Made by a program: the position numbers and the translations under genes. The notes below the pieces were generated by a model. It ran no database searches. It was not told the DNA's origin and saw only the letters and a program-made list of their open reading frames with translations. From the NCBI GenBank assembly GCA_030015575.1, contig CM057337.1, positions 292,478,044 to 292,542,043 of the forward strand: DNA of 64,000 bases. The letters run 5' to 3'. Numbering within the stretch: the stretch's first letter is position 1; every line of letters starts with the position of its first letter. This document shows, one piece after another, positions 31,425-42,723 of the stretch. The DNA comes from Agapanthus africanus (Eukaryota > Streptophyta > Magnoliopsida > Asparagales > Amaryllidaceae).

Positions 31425-33650
31425 TGTTGGAGATAGTGCCCTCAGAGTCGATTATTAGATCACAGGCACGTGATTGCAATGATTGAAGGAGGACCTATCC
31501 CGGTAGGACAGTCTTACTCGAGATGATAGTATGCTATCTAGTTTACCTTTATCATCTTGTACTGCTTTAGGTGACCTGACAGGTCGCTATTGCACGTTGA
31601 TAGAGCCCCTAGGATTCTTGCTTGACTGCCAGCAGTATGAGGGTGATCATATACGTGGGAGCTGGTAGTCTATAAGCACATCCTTAAAAGGTCCCTAGTC
31701 GTAGGAGTTTCGAGACAGGGCATCGATTCTCTAGAGTAGACTAGTGTATACAGTCGAGACCCCGACGAGGGACGGTGGCCGGTCTCACAAGCTACTGGTG
31801 TCAGTTGGTTCACCTAAGATTTATACAGGTGCTCATTGGGTTATGAGTACACCGGACAGGACTCGCCGGGAACATGCTAGTTGGTCTTATACCTGACGTC
31901 AGATAGCAGTTCCCAGGTGACATGTGTACAGGTTAGTTCATCGACCTGGGGATCGTCATTTGTCTCGTGTGAGTTCCCACTGTGCTTTGATTACTACCCT
32001 ACCACGGTTCAAAGGAGTCGTGCAAACAGGTTTTAGTTTGGTACAGTCCCGAGCCACATGGAGGCAGTGAGCGGATCTTCAGGGGTTCGTCTCTCCCGGT
32101 ATTGGGGGTGAGGTCGCGCTGTGTCTAGGAGAGCCATTACACGAAGTCCTTGGCCAAGGCAGGAGATTTACTGGTAGGTATTCCAGTAGTATCTCAGGGT
32201 GTTCTGAGCTACACTCCGACACGACTTGTACCGCTTTTGGGGGTCTGACTTTTACCAACCCCCTAGGCCCGACATGCGATGCTCATAGACGAACGGACCG
32301 GACTGTACGGATATTGTCACTGACAGGCTCACTAGGGTGTCAGGATGAGTTCGCTCATCGACGTCCCTTTTGGTCAATAGCTGGTGGCCCGTCACGTATT
32401 GGCTTATACCTCTGACGTGCTAGTGGTTAAATCCACAGCCATAGTATTGACGAGTCTTTAGAGTCCACCACACTTACAGTTACTCAAGCTTTCGGGCGAA
32501 ACGCTGTAGAGGCCGTATGGAGATATGGCAGGGTCCGATCAGATACGTGCAGTATTGCACGGATCAGGATCAGACGGTTTGTACTAGTGGCCGTATGGAT
32601 ATATGGCAGGGTTCGATCAGATACGTGCGGTATTGCACGGATTAGGATCGAACGGATATTACTAGCCGACTTTGGTTTAAGCCGGATCCTATTATAGTAC
32701 AGTGTAGATTTTGTCTCTTTGCATTTGTATCCGGTCGGAATACAGATGCGGGTGTGTATGCACAGTTCGGGGTTTTTCCTGTAATTTATTACGGGACCAG
32801 TTTTCTGGAGTTGCCAGTTTGCATTCCGTTCCGGCCGGTTTTCCTTTGTTCTTTCCCGGCCGAACCTTTTGATGGAGGGTGTTATTTGCATGTTTGCAAA
32901 TAACACATTGTGGAGGGGTTTCTTGCAAATGTATTGATTATGATGGCATCTTTTCTTTTCAACCATCATTTGATTCTCTTTACATCATTTGATTTGTGTT
33001 AAAGGTGATTAGATTTGGAGATGACATTGTTATCATGATCTTTGGATATGGTCACCCTTTCTCTTTTCCTACACTCACCTCCCTCTTGCATTATGTATTC
33101 ATTCCTCCACCATTCTAAATGAGAAGAGGTTGGCCACACTTGAGAGAAGAGAAGAAGAGAGTTTCATTTTGAGCTTGTGGCATTTTTCTTGATCTCATTT
33201 TCATGCTAGGAAAAATGCAAGCACCATTTTTCCCTTATCTTGATTCCTCCATCATCTTCAAAGGCAACACTAACCCCAAATGAGACATAGCCTCTACACT
33301 ACATTCTACAGCAAATCTTGGACGCGTCGGCCAGCCAACTTCGCGCCCGAGTTGCCTCGGTATTGAGGTGGGAGCCCGTAAAAGATGCAGGCGATGTGGT
33401 GCCCTTCCGGCGAGGAGGCGACGACCGAACATTCCGCAGGAGATCAGGACGACGACGAGAAGACCGGAGGACTCGGATCACTCGGTATATCTCCAACCCG
33501 TCTTGTAGTTAGCTAGAACTAGTTTAATGGTCCGATCCGGGTGTTTAGTGCGCGGTGGTGCCGGTTTGCTAAGTTCGCAAAATTAAAGTTTATCACTGCT
33601 TCCGCATTTGGCCGTCGGATTGATGGCCGAGGCGCCGCCGTGCACTTACA
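31425..33650 (+). mobile_element. Element B' 5' LTR
   Basis: It is 2226 bp, running from TGTTGGAGATAGTGCCCTC to GTGCACTTACA. The shared LTR core is at about 31990-32310, with the palindrome CCTTGGCCAAGG at 32148-32159. Two related 60-80-bp units (GGCCGTATGGAGATATGGCAG type) repeat at 32510-32660. ORFs on either strand in this LTR recur in the other LTR and look like chance. Confidence 0.95.
32148..32159. repeat. GGCC-centred palindrome in the B' LTR
   Basis: CCTTGGCCAAGG is perfectly symmetrical and differs from CCCTGGCCAGGG by a matched pair of changes. Second copy at 37654-37665. Confidence 0.75.
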
Positions 33651-33651
33651 G

Positions 33652-33665
33652 TGGTATCAGAGCCT
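33652..33665 (+). other. Primer-binding site of element B'
   Basis: TGGTATCAGAGCCT one base after the 5' LTR; same primer tRNA as A and D. Confidence 0.95.
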
Positions 33666-35454
33666 CGCCATTAACTTAGTCTAGCTTTGCCTAATGTGTT
33701 TTACGTTTCCGATCGAACAAAATCCCAAAACCGCGTTTTCAAGCACTATCAGTTTCTGTCGAAATTTTTTGGAGTCAAAAAATTTTTCAGGTTGTCTCAG
33801 AATGATGTGCAGGGAGTTCTAAGAACACTGGAAAAATTTGATGACACGATCCCTCCGTACGACCGCGGAACTGCGGCCATAACCCCTCTTTGGCCGCGGT
33901 TCCGCCACAGGAATGTGGGTTCATGTCATCATTTCTTTGCAGTGGGCTTTTAGGCTGAAAATAGGGGTTTTGGAATATTAATTTTGGGCCCAGAATTTCT
34001 GTGAGTGCTACAGTATTGCTTGGGGGCCCACTTGTTAATTTTTGATCGATCGGATATTTTAAACACATTATTTCACAGTATTTACATTATATCTGCGACC
34101 GTGAATGTCACTTGATCGGTAAATCCAGTCTAACTGCTATAGCCCGGTTAGACGGATTTGCGAACGTGATTTTCACGTTGATGTTCTGTGTTTTGCTGTG
34201 ATGTTGCGGATTGGTCGTGGGGGATAGCCTGGATGCAATGCTAGTATAGTTTCTATTGTATTATGTACATTTGATATTGCGGGGCGAGCGTCCGACATGT
34301 GGACTGCCGTCACTGCCTGTTTGTATTATTCTTTTGGGGCACGACCTGGTTGCGGTCGATGTACCCGTTGTATGTATATTTTACTTTCTGTACTAGGATT
34401 ACCCCGCGGAGGGGTGCACGGATAGCTGGGTTCTAGAGGGCAACAAGCCCGCATTTCATTGCATTGAGACGGAAGGGGCTTCACTCTAGGATTGGCGGGC
34501 TATTCGCCGCACTCGTAGGGGTACAGGTTGACCCAGGAGGGGTGCCCAAGTTACCGGATTCCGTGAAGTGCTGGGTGGTCCATTCACGGTGCTGAAGGGG
34601 GCTGCCTCGCTTCAGGTTTTGGCGGGTAAGTTGCCGCGCCCGTAGGGGTCTAGGATTTCATTGCACAGGCTATCCACACGACCAGGGGAACGTCGGGTTT
34701 CAGTAGTGGCTCTGTGAAACCCGGGGATCCCAGATATCTGTATTGTTCTGTGATGCTATACATTTCTGTGATGTTGCATTTCTTATCACGCCTTGAGCGA
34801 ATATAATATATTGGTATATATATTAGTAGATGTTGTATATGTTTTACATCCGCGCTAGTCCAGTCCCCGCTCTGTCGTTAGTTAGCTAACCTAACGGGTA
34901 ATGCGGGACCCAGTGGCGAATGCGGATGGCATATACGTACATCAGTATATTTTCGTTCTTTGTGGTGTGATCAACTGATGGGACTGCGTTGATTCGGATC
35001 AATGCAAGTTAAAATAAACCTAATCTGATGTTGTTGGAACACTTTTCAAAAAAAAGCTGTTATTGCAAGGACGTTCACTTTTGTTTTGCACCGTGGTATT
35101 CATTTGGAATATCCTGCTCCTCAGTCGACGAGGCAAGGGCCGAGATCCCTTCACCGGGAGTGACCCCTTGGACAAAAAGTTTGCGTCAGGGCATTAACTT
35201 CACTATAGCCGATTACTTTTGCTTTGCATCGTGGTATTCATTTGGAATATCCTGCACCCCATTCTACGGGGAAAGAGCCGAGATCTCTTCACCGGGAGTG
35301 ACCTCTTTAGTAAAGGTTTTCGTCACTATATTTTCTAAAAAGCTATCCGTTCCTTCAACGATATCAAGTTCATTACGTTAAAGGTTTTCGCCAGAAACCA
35401 TTCGTAGCCCTCCGTCGTTTCAGACGGTAGAACGTAGTATTCATGCTATGTTTG

Positions 35455-35646
35455 TTGACCTTCGTAAAGGCATAGTGTATGGTAGCTGCTTGTTGCCTTT
35501 CTGCAGCATAGATAGATGTGTTGGTTTGGGACAGTCATATAGCCTTGTTGACCTTCGTCAAGGGCTTGTACGGGTGGGTTCAAATTAACCTGAATAATGA
35601 CGGGTAGAACTTGACATGTGACTAATGATTTGTTGACCTTCGTCAA
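35455..35646 (+). other. Three short hairpins in the B' leader
   Basis: TTGACCTTCGTAAA (one stem mismatch), TTGACCTTCGTCAA and TTGACCTTCGTCAA occur at spacings of 93 and 85 nt, the same as in A. Confidence 0.65.
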
Positions 35647-35936
35647 GGTCATAAGAGCATGGGGTAAAAATCACATCGGGAGTTTCAAAAGAACTGAAAC
35701 TTGCCAGATATGCGCATACCTTCTGGAGTGTGATAGCGTGAGCGGATTCCGTCACGTTATCATGCGATGATAGTTGGATCCCGATTCCCACTGATGAGTT
35801 GGTTTACTCCTCGGGTGACCCCGACTAATTCTTCTTTCAGGTTTGGAGGAGAATTTGAGGTACAGTGGGAGGTTTCCAGATTAGATAAATTGGTAACCAT
35901 TCTGATCTAGGATAGAGTGCACGCTGAGTGTTTCTT

Positions 35937-35961
35937 TTCTCTCTCTCTCTCTCTCTCTCTC
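35937..35961 (+). repeat. (CT)n tract before the CAG/CGACC junction
   Basis: A run of about twelve CT units stands where A and D have mixed pyrimidines before TTGCAG. It may have expanded from the polypyrimidine tract of a former splice acceptor. Confidence 0.8.
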
Positions 35962-35969
35962 GGGCAGCG

Positions 35970-36916
35970 ACCATTGACCCGACCCTAGACTATGACTCAG
36001 TGACCAAGTTGACCGAACCTTCTTAACACTGGCTTTTGGATTGTCAGAGTTGCAGACCTCATTGCCACTCCTACTTTTACCCTTTTCTCCAGGACACCCC
36101 GTATTACTACGAACGTCCACTTCCATTGGACAAAACCATCGTATGGTTAGATACGAACTCAAAGGAATTCGAGGATGGTTTCCGGTTTTGGAGAAAACGG
36201 ATAGGATTATTCAGTTGTCTTTTCCTTTTACCTTCTCTCAGGTTGCGAGTACTCCTTGGTTTAGGAGATAGTACACCTATTATGCAAATTGGATAGTCTT
36301 CTTCCAAACCTTAGGCTGGTGCCTACCGGTAGGGAATGAAGAAAACCAATTAGCCTAAACGGTGTGCAGAAGGTATTAAGATTAAGACAAAGCAAGGGAT
36401 TAGTAAGAGGGCAAAGTAAATTGCGACTGATATTCACGACCAAACCAAGTATTTCTTCGCCAATCCTAAATCACCTTTGTATTTCTCCAGGACACTCCGT
36501 ATCACTACGAAGATCCACAGTTTATTGGATACTCCATCGTATGGTTATATACGAACTCGAAAGGAACTTGTTCCAGTTCGGGGATGGATTCTGGTCCAGG
36601 AGAAATAGGAATAAGGTTTATTCGGTTGTTTTTTATCTTCACCTTCTCTCGCATTGCGAGTGCTCCTAGGATTAGGACAGTACACCCATTATGCTTATTG
36701 GATAGTCTTCTTCCAAACCATAGGCTGGTGCCGAACGGTAGGGAAGGAAGAAAACCAATTGGCCTAAAGGGGTGTGCAGAAGGTAATGACTAAAGATATA
36801 TAAAGGGATTTGGAGAGGTGGCAAAGAATTATACGGTTATAGTTGTGAATCAGGAAAATGGTAGAGGTATTACTAGGAATACCAGGATACCCCATCGAAA
36901 CATTTCAATGTTTCAG
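35970..36916 (+). repeat. Duplicated noncoding block of the B/B' lineage (B' copy)
   Basis: Two copies lie about 398 bp apart: CTCCAGGACACCCCGTATTA near 36087 and CTCCAGGACACTCCGTATCA near 36485. Each runs through a TTGGATAGTCTTCTTCCAAA segment to GTGTGCAGAAGGTA. Element B carries the same pair. No frame is conserved across the copies and I recognise no protein. The block takes the place of gag and pol. The last part (about 36820-36916) matches B up to TTTCAG, where B continues into decayed protease/integrase sequence. Confidence 0.8.
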
Positions 36917-36919
36917 TTC

Positions 36920-36930
36920 AACTGGGAGAT
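36920..36930 (+). other. Polypurine tract of element B'
   Basis: AACTGGGAGAT directly before the 3' LTR; one or two bases different from A and D. Confidence 0.85.
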
Positions 36931-39156
36931 TGTTGGAGATAGTGCCCTCAGAGTCGATTATTAGATCACAGGCACGTGATTGCAATGATTGAAGGAGGAC
37001 CTATCCCGGTAGGACAGTCTTACTCGAAATGATAGTATGCTATCTGGTTTACCTTTATCATCTTGTACTACTTTAGGTGACCTGACAGGTCGCTATTGCA
37101 CGTTGATAGAGCCCCTAGGATTCTTGCTTGACTGCCAGCAGTATGAGGGCGATCATATACGTGGGAGCTGGTAGACTATAAGCACATCCTTAAAAGGTCC
37201 CTAGTCGTAGGAGTTTCGAGACAGGGCATCGATTCTCCAGAGTAGACTAGTGTATACAGTCGAGACCCCGACGAGGGGCGATGGCCGGTCTCACAAGCCA
37301 CTGGTGTCAGTTGGTTCACCTAAGATGTATACAGGTGCTCATTGGGTTATGAGTACACCGGACAGGACTCGCCGGGAACATGCTAGTCGGTCTTATACCT
37401 GACGTCAGATAGCAGTTCCCAGGTGACATGTGTACAGGTTAGTTCATCGACCTGGGGATCGTCATTTGTCTCGTGTGAGTTCCCACTGTGCTTTGATTAC
37501 TACCCTACCACGGCTCAAAGGAGTCGTGCAAACAGGTTTTAGTTGGGTACAGTCCCGAGCCACATGGAGGCAGTGAGCGGATCTTCAGGGGTTCGTCTCT
37601 CCCGGTATTGGGGGTGAGGTCGCGCTGTGTCTAGGAGAGCCATTACACGAAGTCCTTGGCCAAGGAAGGAGATTTACTGGTAGGTATTCCAGTAGTATCT
37701 CAGGGTGTTCTGGGCTACACTCCGACACGACTTGTACCGCTTTTGGGGGTCTGACTTTTACCAACCCCCTAGGCCCGACATGCGATGCTCATAGACGAAC
37801 GGACCGGACTGTACGGATATTGTCACTGACAGGCTCAGTAGGGTGTCAGGATGAGTTCGCTCATCGACGTCCCTTTTGGTCAATAGCTGGTGGCCCGTCA
37901 CGTATTGGCTTATACCTCTGACGTGCTAGTGGTTAAATCCACAGCCATAGTATTGACGAGTCTTTAGAGTCCACCACACTTACAGTTACTCAAGCTTTCG
38001 GGCGAAACGCTGTAGAGGCCGTATGGAGATATGGCAGGGTCCGATCAGATACGTGCAGTATTGCACGGATCAGGATCAGACGGTTTGTACTAGTGGCCGT
38101 ATGGATATATGGCAGGGTTCGATCAGATACGTGCGGTATTGCACGGATTAGGATCGAACGGATATTACTAGCCGACTTTGGTTTAAGCCGGATCCTAGTA
38201 TAGTACAGTGTAGATTTTGTCTCTTTGCATTTGTATCCGGTCGGAATACAGATGCGGGTGTGTATGCACAGTTCGGGGTTTTTCCTGTAATTTATTACGG
38301 GACCAGTTTTCTGGAGTTGCCAGTTTGCATTCCGTTCCGGCCAGTTTTCCTTTGTTCTTTCCCGGCCGGACCTTTTGATGGAGGGTGTTATTTGCAAGTT
38401 TGCAAATAACACATTGTGGAGGGGTTTATTGCAAATGTATTGATTATGATGGCATCTTTTCTTTTCAACCATCATTTGATTCTCTTTACATCACTTGATT
38501 TGTGTTAAAGGTGATTAGATTTGGAGATGACATTGTTATCATGATCTTTGGATATGGTCACCCTTTCTCTTTTCCTACACTCACCTCCCTCTTGCATTAT
38601 GTATTCATTCCTCCACCATTCTAAATGAGTTGAGGTTGGCCACACTTGTGAGAAGAGAAGAAGAGAGTTTCATTTTGAGCTTGTGGCATTTTTCTTGATC
38701 TCATTTTCATGCTAGGAAAAATGCAAGCACCATTTTTCCCTTATCTTGATTCCTCCATCATCTTCAAAGGCAACACTAACCCCAAATGAGACATAGCCTC
38801 TACACTACATTCTACAGCAAATCTTGGACGCGTCGGCCAGCCAACTTCGCGCCCGAGTTGCCTCGGTATTGAGGTGGGAGCCCGTAAAAGATGCAGGCGA
38901 TGTGGTGCCCTTCAGGCGAGGAGGTGACGACCGAACATTCCGCAGGAGATCGGGACGACGACGAGAAGACCGGAGGACTCGGATCACTCGGTATATCTCT
39001 AACCCGTCTTGTAGTTAGCTAGAACTAGTTTAATGGTCCGATCCGGGTGTTTAGTGCGCGGTGGTGCCGATTTGCTAAGTTCGCAAAATTAAAGTTTATC
39101 ACCGCTTCCGCATTTGGCCGTCGGATTGACGGCCGGGGCGCCGCCGTGCACTTACA
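36931..39156 (+). mobile_element. Element B' 3' LTR
   Basis: It is 2226 bp, the same length and ends as the 5' LTR. It is followed by GCCGT and the rest of D's pol. A long ORF that seems to start at 39047 uses LTR bases for its first residues and is really D pol from 39157. Confidence 0.95.
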
Positions 39157-40810
39157 GCCGTCTCATCCGCCTGAGAGATACTACGGTTTTCTCATAGATG
39201 GGGATAGAGAGGATTGCATCATAGATGATGATGAACCTACTGAGTTCCAGCAGGCCATCCAGAGCGGCGACTCGGTACGATGGCTAGATGCAATGCGGAC
39301 CGAAATGGAGTCCATGTACACCAACAAAGTATGGACTTTCGACTTTGCTCCAGATGGGGTAAAACCCATAGGATGCAAATGGATCTTCAAGAAAAAGATT
39401 GGTGTAGATGGACAGGTGGAAACCTATAAGGCTAGACTTGTTGCAAAGGGTTTTCGTCAAAGACCTGGTTTGGACTATAACGAAACTTTTTCTCCAGTGG
39501 CTATGCTCAAATCCATTCGGGTCCTTCTTGATATTGCTGCCTTCCATGATTATGAAATCTGGCAGATGGACGTAAAGACGGCTTTTCTGAATGGAAATTT
39601 AGAAGAGTGCGTCTATATGGATCAGCCAGAGGGTTTCAATCAGAGTGGGAGCAGCGGGAAAGTATGCAAGCTGCTTAAGTCCATTTATGGACTAAAGCAG
39701 GCATCGCGGAGTTGGAACATCTGTTTTGATGAGACAGTCAAAGAATATGACTTTATCAAAAATCCAGATGAACCGTGCATATATAGTAAAGTTGTAGCCA
39801 GACGTGTCGTATTCCTCGTCTTGTACGTGGATGACATTCTATTGATAGGAAATGACATTCCTATGCTACAATCTGTCAAAGGATTCTTGTCACACAGGTT
39901 CTCCATGAAAGACCTGGGTGATGCCTTTTACATTCTGGGGATCCGTATCTATCGTGATAGATCCAAGAGGATGTTGGGACTTTCACAGTCCAGGTATATC
40001 GACACTGTACTGAAAAGATTCAGTATGGAAGATTCTAAGCGCGGTAATCTACCGGCTTGTCACGGAATCACCCTCTCCAAAGAGATGTCTTCCAAGACTG
40101 ATTTGGAAAGGGAACGCATGTCTATTATACCCTACGCTTCTGCAGTAGGCTCTATAATGTATGCGATGTTGTGCACCAGACCAGATGTAGCTTACGCACT
40201 AAGCGTGGTAAGCCGGTATCAGTCAGACCCAGGGGAGAAGCACTGGATAGCAGTAAAGAACATTCTCAAGTACCTGAGAAGGACTAAGGAGATGTTTTTG
40301 GTTTACGGCGGAAAAGACCTCAGGTTGGAGGCCTTTGCTGATTCCGGCTTCCAGAGTGATAAGGACGATTCCAAGTCCATGTCGGGTTATGTCTTTACCC
40401 TCAATGGAGGGGCGGTGTGCAGGAAGAGCTCCAAGCAGGACACCGTTGCTGACTCAACGATGGAAGCGGAGTATATAGCTGCTTGCGATACCGCAAAAGA
40501 AGCAGTCTGGATGAAGAAGTTCCTAACAGAACTTCAGGTGGTTCCTACCATAGTTGATCCAATACCTCTGTATTGCGACAACAACGGAGCTATAGCTTTA
40601 GCGAAGGATCCAAGGTCCCATCAGAAGTCCAGACACATATTGAGGCGGTATCACCTGATCAGGGAGATCATTGATCGTCGGGAGATCGAGGTTCGGAGAG
40701 TTGCTTCTGAAGAGAACATTGCTGATCCATTCACGAAGGCCCTACCTCAGATTCAGTTCGAGAGGCTACTCGAGATCATCGGTCTTCGATATGCCAGTAC
40801 ATGGCCCTAG
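39157..40810 (+). pseudogene. gag-pol: Element D gag-pol, second part (RT and RNase H)
   Basis: This continues the frame of 30944-31424 once B' is removed (HPPERYYGFLIDGDRED). The reverse transcriptase has YVDD (about 39823-39834), and the RNase H has MEAEYIAACD and DNNGAIALAKDP. It ends at TAG 40808-40810. No internal stop. Together with the first part it would be about 1313 residues, close to A, but this copy is disabled by the 1-bp deletion and by the insertion. Confidence 0.95.
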
Positions 40811-40824
40811 TGCAAGTGGGAGAT
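40811..40824 (+). other. Polypurine tract of element D
   Basis: TGCAAGTGGGAGAT, identical to A, directly before the 3' LTR. Confidence 0.9.
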
Positions 40825-42718
40825 TGTTAGTGTATATGCCCTAGGGGCCATTATTGTATCATACTAGTTTGTATATTACTTAATGGAAGCTTGGGATATT
40901 CACATGTATATAACAGTCTTGCTAAACATGGTAGTATGCTACTTGGTTTTTCTATCTTAATATATGAGTATACGTATTGATAGAGCTCTTAGGATCATGC
41001 TTGACTACCAGCGTTGTGATGGCAGTCACACTAGTGGGGGCTGGGTAGTCTATAAGCACATCCTTATTCAGGTCCCTAGTCGTTGGATTATCGAGACAGG
41101 GCATCGATACTCCGGAGTAGACTAGTGTGTACGCTTCTCATCCCTGTTGGGGAGATGGTCTGTCCCACAGCCGTCAGTACGTCGTACTGGAGATAGTATT
41201 CAGGTGCTCGTTGTGTTACGGGTACACCGGACAGGACTCACAGGGAACTGTTGGATGGTTTTATACCAGTCGTCAGTGAACAGTTCCCAGGTGACATGAG
41301 TACAGCATAGTCCGCAGACTTGACACTGCTACTTCGCCTCGAGTGTGTCCCACTGTTCTTAAATTGCTGCCCTACCACGGCTCAAAGGAGTCGTGCAAAC
41401 AGGTAGCAGTTGGGTGCAGTCCCGAGCACTTGGAGGCAGTGGCGGTTAGATAGGATTCGTCTCTCCCGGTATTGGGGGTTGATATCGCGCTGTGTCAGAG
41501 AGCAATTATGCAAAGTCCCTGGCCAGGGCAAGCGAGATTTGCTGGTAGGTTCCAGTGGTTTCTCAGGGTGTAATAGGCTTCGCTCCGACACGACTTATAC
41601 AGCTATTAGGGGACTGACGCTTGTCGCCCCCCTAGGCCCGATATGCGATAGTCTTAGACGAACGGACCGGACTGTACGGAGATTGTCACATCAGACTCAG
41701 TAGGAGTTCGGATGGGTTTCTTCATCGGCCTTCTTATCGACATTTACCTGGGGACCGTTACGTACAGCTAGTGCCGCTTGCGGTCTGTAGTTAAACCCAC
41801 TGCCAGCGTAGTAGTCGAGTCTCTAGAGTCCCACGCAGAGAATTTCCCTACTCCAGGCGAAACGATATAGAGGTCATATGGTTTTACGACAAGGGTTCGG
41901 ACGCATACGTGTGTTTTCGTACGTACGACTTTCGGACAGTTTTTACTAGTCGGCTTTGGTTTAAGCCAGTTACTAGTATCCGGTTATTGGATTTATACAG
42001 TCTAAAGTTTTTCCGTGTTTTCACGGATAGGAGGGGCGTTCTCGTAATTGCGCGAGAAGCTTCTAGAAGATGGTGACTGAGGAGGTTTAGGTGGCATATA
42101 CATTGAATGAGATTAGTGAGTCATATGGATGATTCATCCATGTCATTAATGCTTCATAATTGCTTAATGACTCATGGAGATGAATCACCACAAGATATTT
42201 ATCAAGCATGGTTGTAAATCATTTTCTTTTATTTTCTTGATAAATAAAAATGCTTGATATATATTATGATAACTCAATTTCTTTTCTCATTATTATGTTC
42301 ATCTTCTCTCTCCTCAAGCTCTCTCTCTTCAAACCCTAATCCTCCCCTCTCATGTGTTGAGTACAAGGATTAGTTAGACTACTTAATCCATAACCATACT
42401 CTATTTTATCTAGGTACTTTGATTAGCACTTAAAGATACCTAGTTGCCTCAAGTTTAGAGGCAAAGCTTGGAGTTTAGCTCTCGTGGTGGATCATCTACT
42501 ACTTGGAGAAGGCCGAAGAGGAGGTGGAGTTCATAAAGACGAAGGACACGGTTCTTAAGGTATAATCCCTTTACATAGTAGTTTAGAACTTCTATGTTTG
42601 ATGTTAGTTATCGTTTAGCTTCGATTCATGCGGTTAGTCGATGTTTAAGCATAGAACAAGATCGTTTTTCATATTTCCGCCTCCCCGCAAGTCGTGGGGT
42701 GTTGTACATCGACTTACA
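40825..42718 (+). mobile_element. Element D 3' LTR
   Basis: It is 1894 bp, running from TGTTAGTGTATATGCCC to GACTTACA. The palindrome is at 41517-41528. It is followed by GATGC (42719-42723), then by the rest of the E LTR. Confidence 0.95.
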
Positions 42719-42723
42719 GATGC

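Larger units (their letters stand above)
33666..35968 (+). other. Element B' untranslated leader
   Basis: Noncoding and colinear with the leaders of B and A. The long-hairpin unit is duplicated here (about 34400-34512 and 34514-34656). The CCTAACGGGTAATGCGGG block is near 34890. Three TTGAC-type hairpins are at 35455-35468, 35548-35561 and 35633-35646. Two related blocks of about 130 bp (near 35085 and 35215: GCACCGTGGTATTCATTTGG / GCATCGTGGTATTCATTTGG) form a further tandem pair. The leader ends in a (CT)n pyrimidine tract and GGGCAGCGACC. Confidence 0.78.
31425..39156 (+). mobile_element. Non-autonomous copia element B' (no gag or pol)
   Basis: It is 7732 bp with two LTRs of exactly 2226 bp differing at roughly 30 sites by eye, flanked by GCCGT. 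The internal region is only 3280 bp: PBS, leader, a duplicated noncoding block of about 400 bp, PPT. No part of gag, protease, integrase, RT or RNase H is present. It must have moved with proteins from another element. This fits the class called large retrotransposon derivatives (LARD). Confidence 0.93.
3372..42718 (+). mobile_element. Copia element D, complete but split by two nested elements
   Basis: The element runs from 5' LTR 3372-5264 through PBS, leader, gag-pol and PPT to 3' LTR 40825-42718. With B (6286-28131) and B' (31425-39156) and one copy of each target duplication removed, about 9.76 kb remains, close to the 10.16 kb of intact element A. Target duplication: GATAC (3367-3371) and GATGC (42719-42723), one base different. 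The LTRs differ at roughly 30 sites by eye plus a 1-bp indel, more than the LTRs of A (about ten), which fits D being older than its passengers. Confidence 0.93.

Noticed and set aside
32484-32969. 161-residue minus-strand ORF, repeated at 37990-38475
   Set aside because: Both copies lie in the two B' LTRs. The composition follows internal nucleotide repeats, and no domain or start context supports a gene.
33641-33651. LTR ends reading CTTACAG, like a splice acceptor, directly joined to coding sequence in several places
   Set aside because: The joins are insertion junctions with 5-bp duplications. The G belongs to the target or to the base before the PBS, and no transcript evidence is available.
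39047-39156. Apparent N-terminus of the RT ORF at 39047
   Set aside because: These codons are the end of the B' 3' LTR; D pol resumes at 39157 after the GCCGT duplication.
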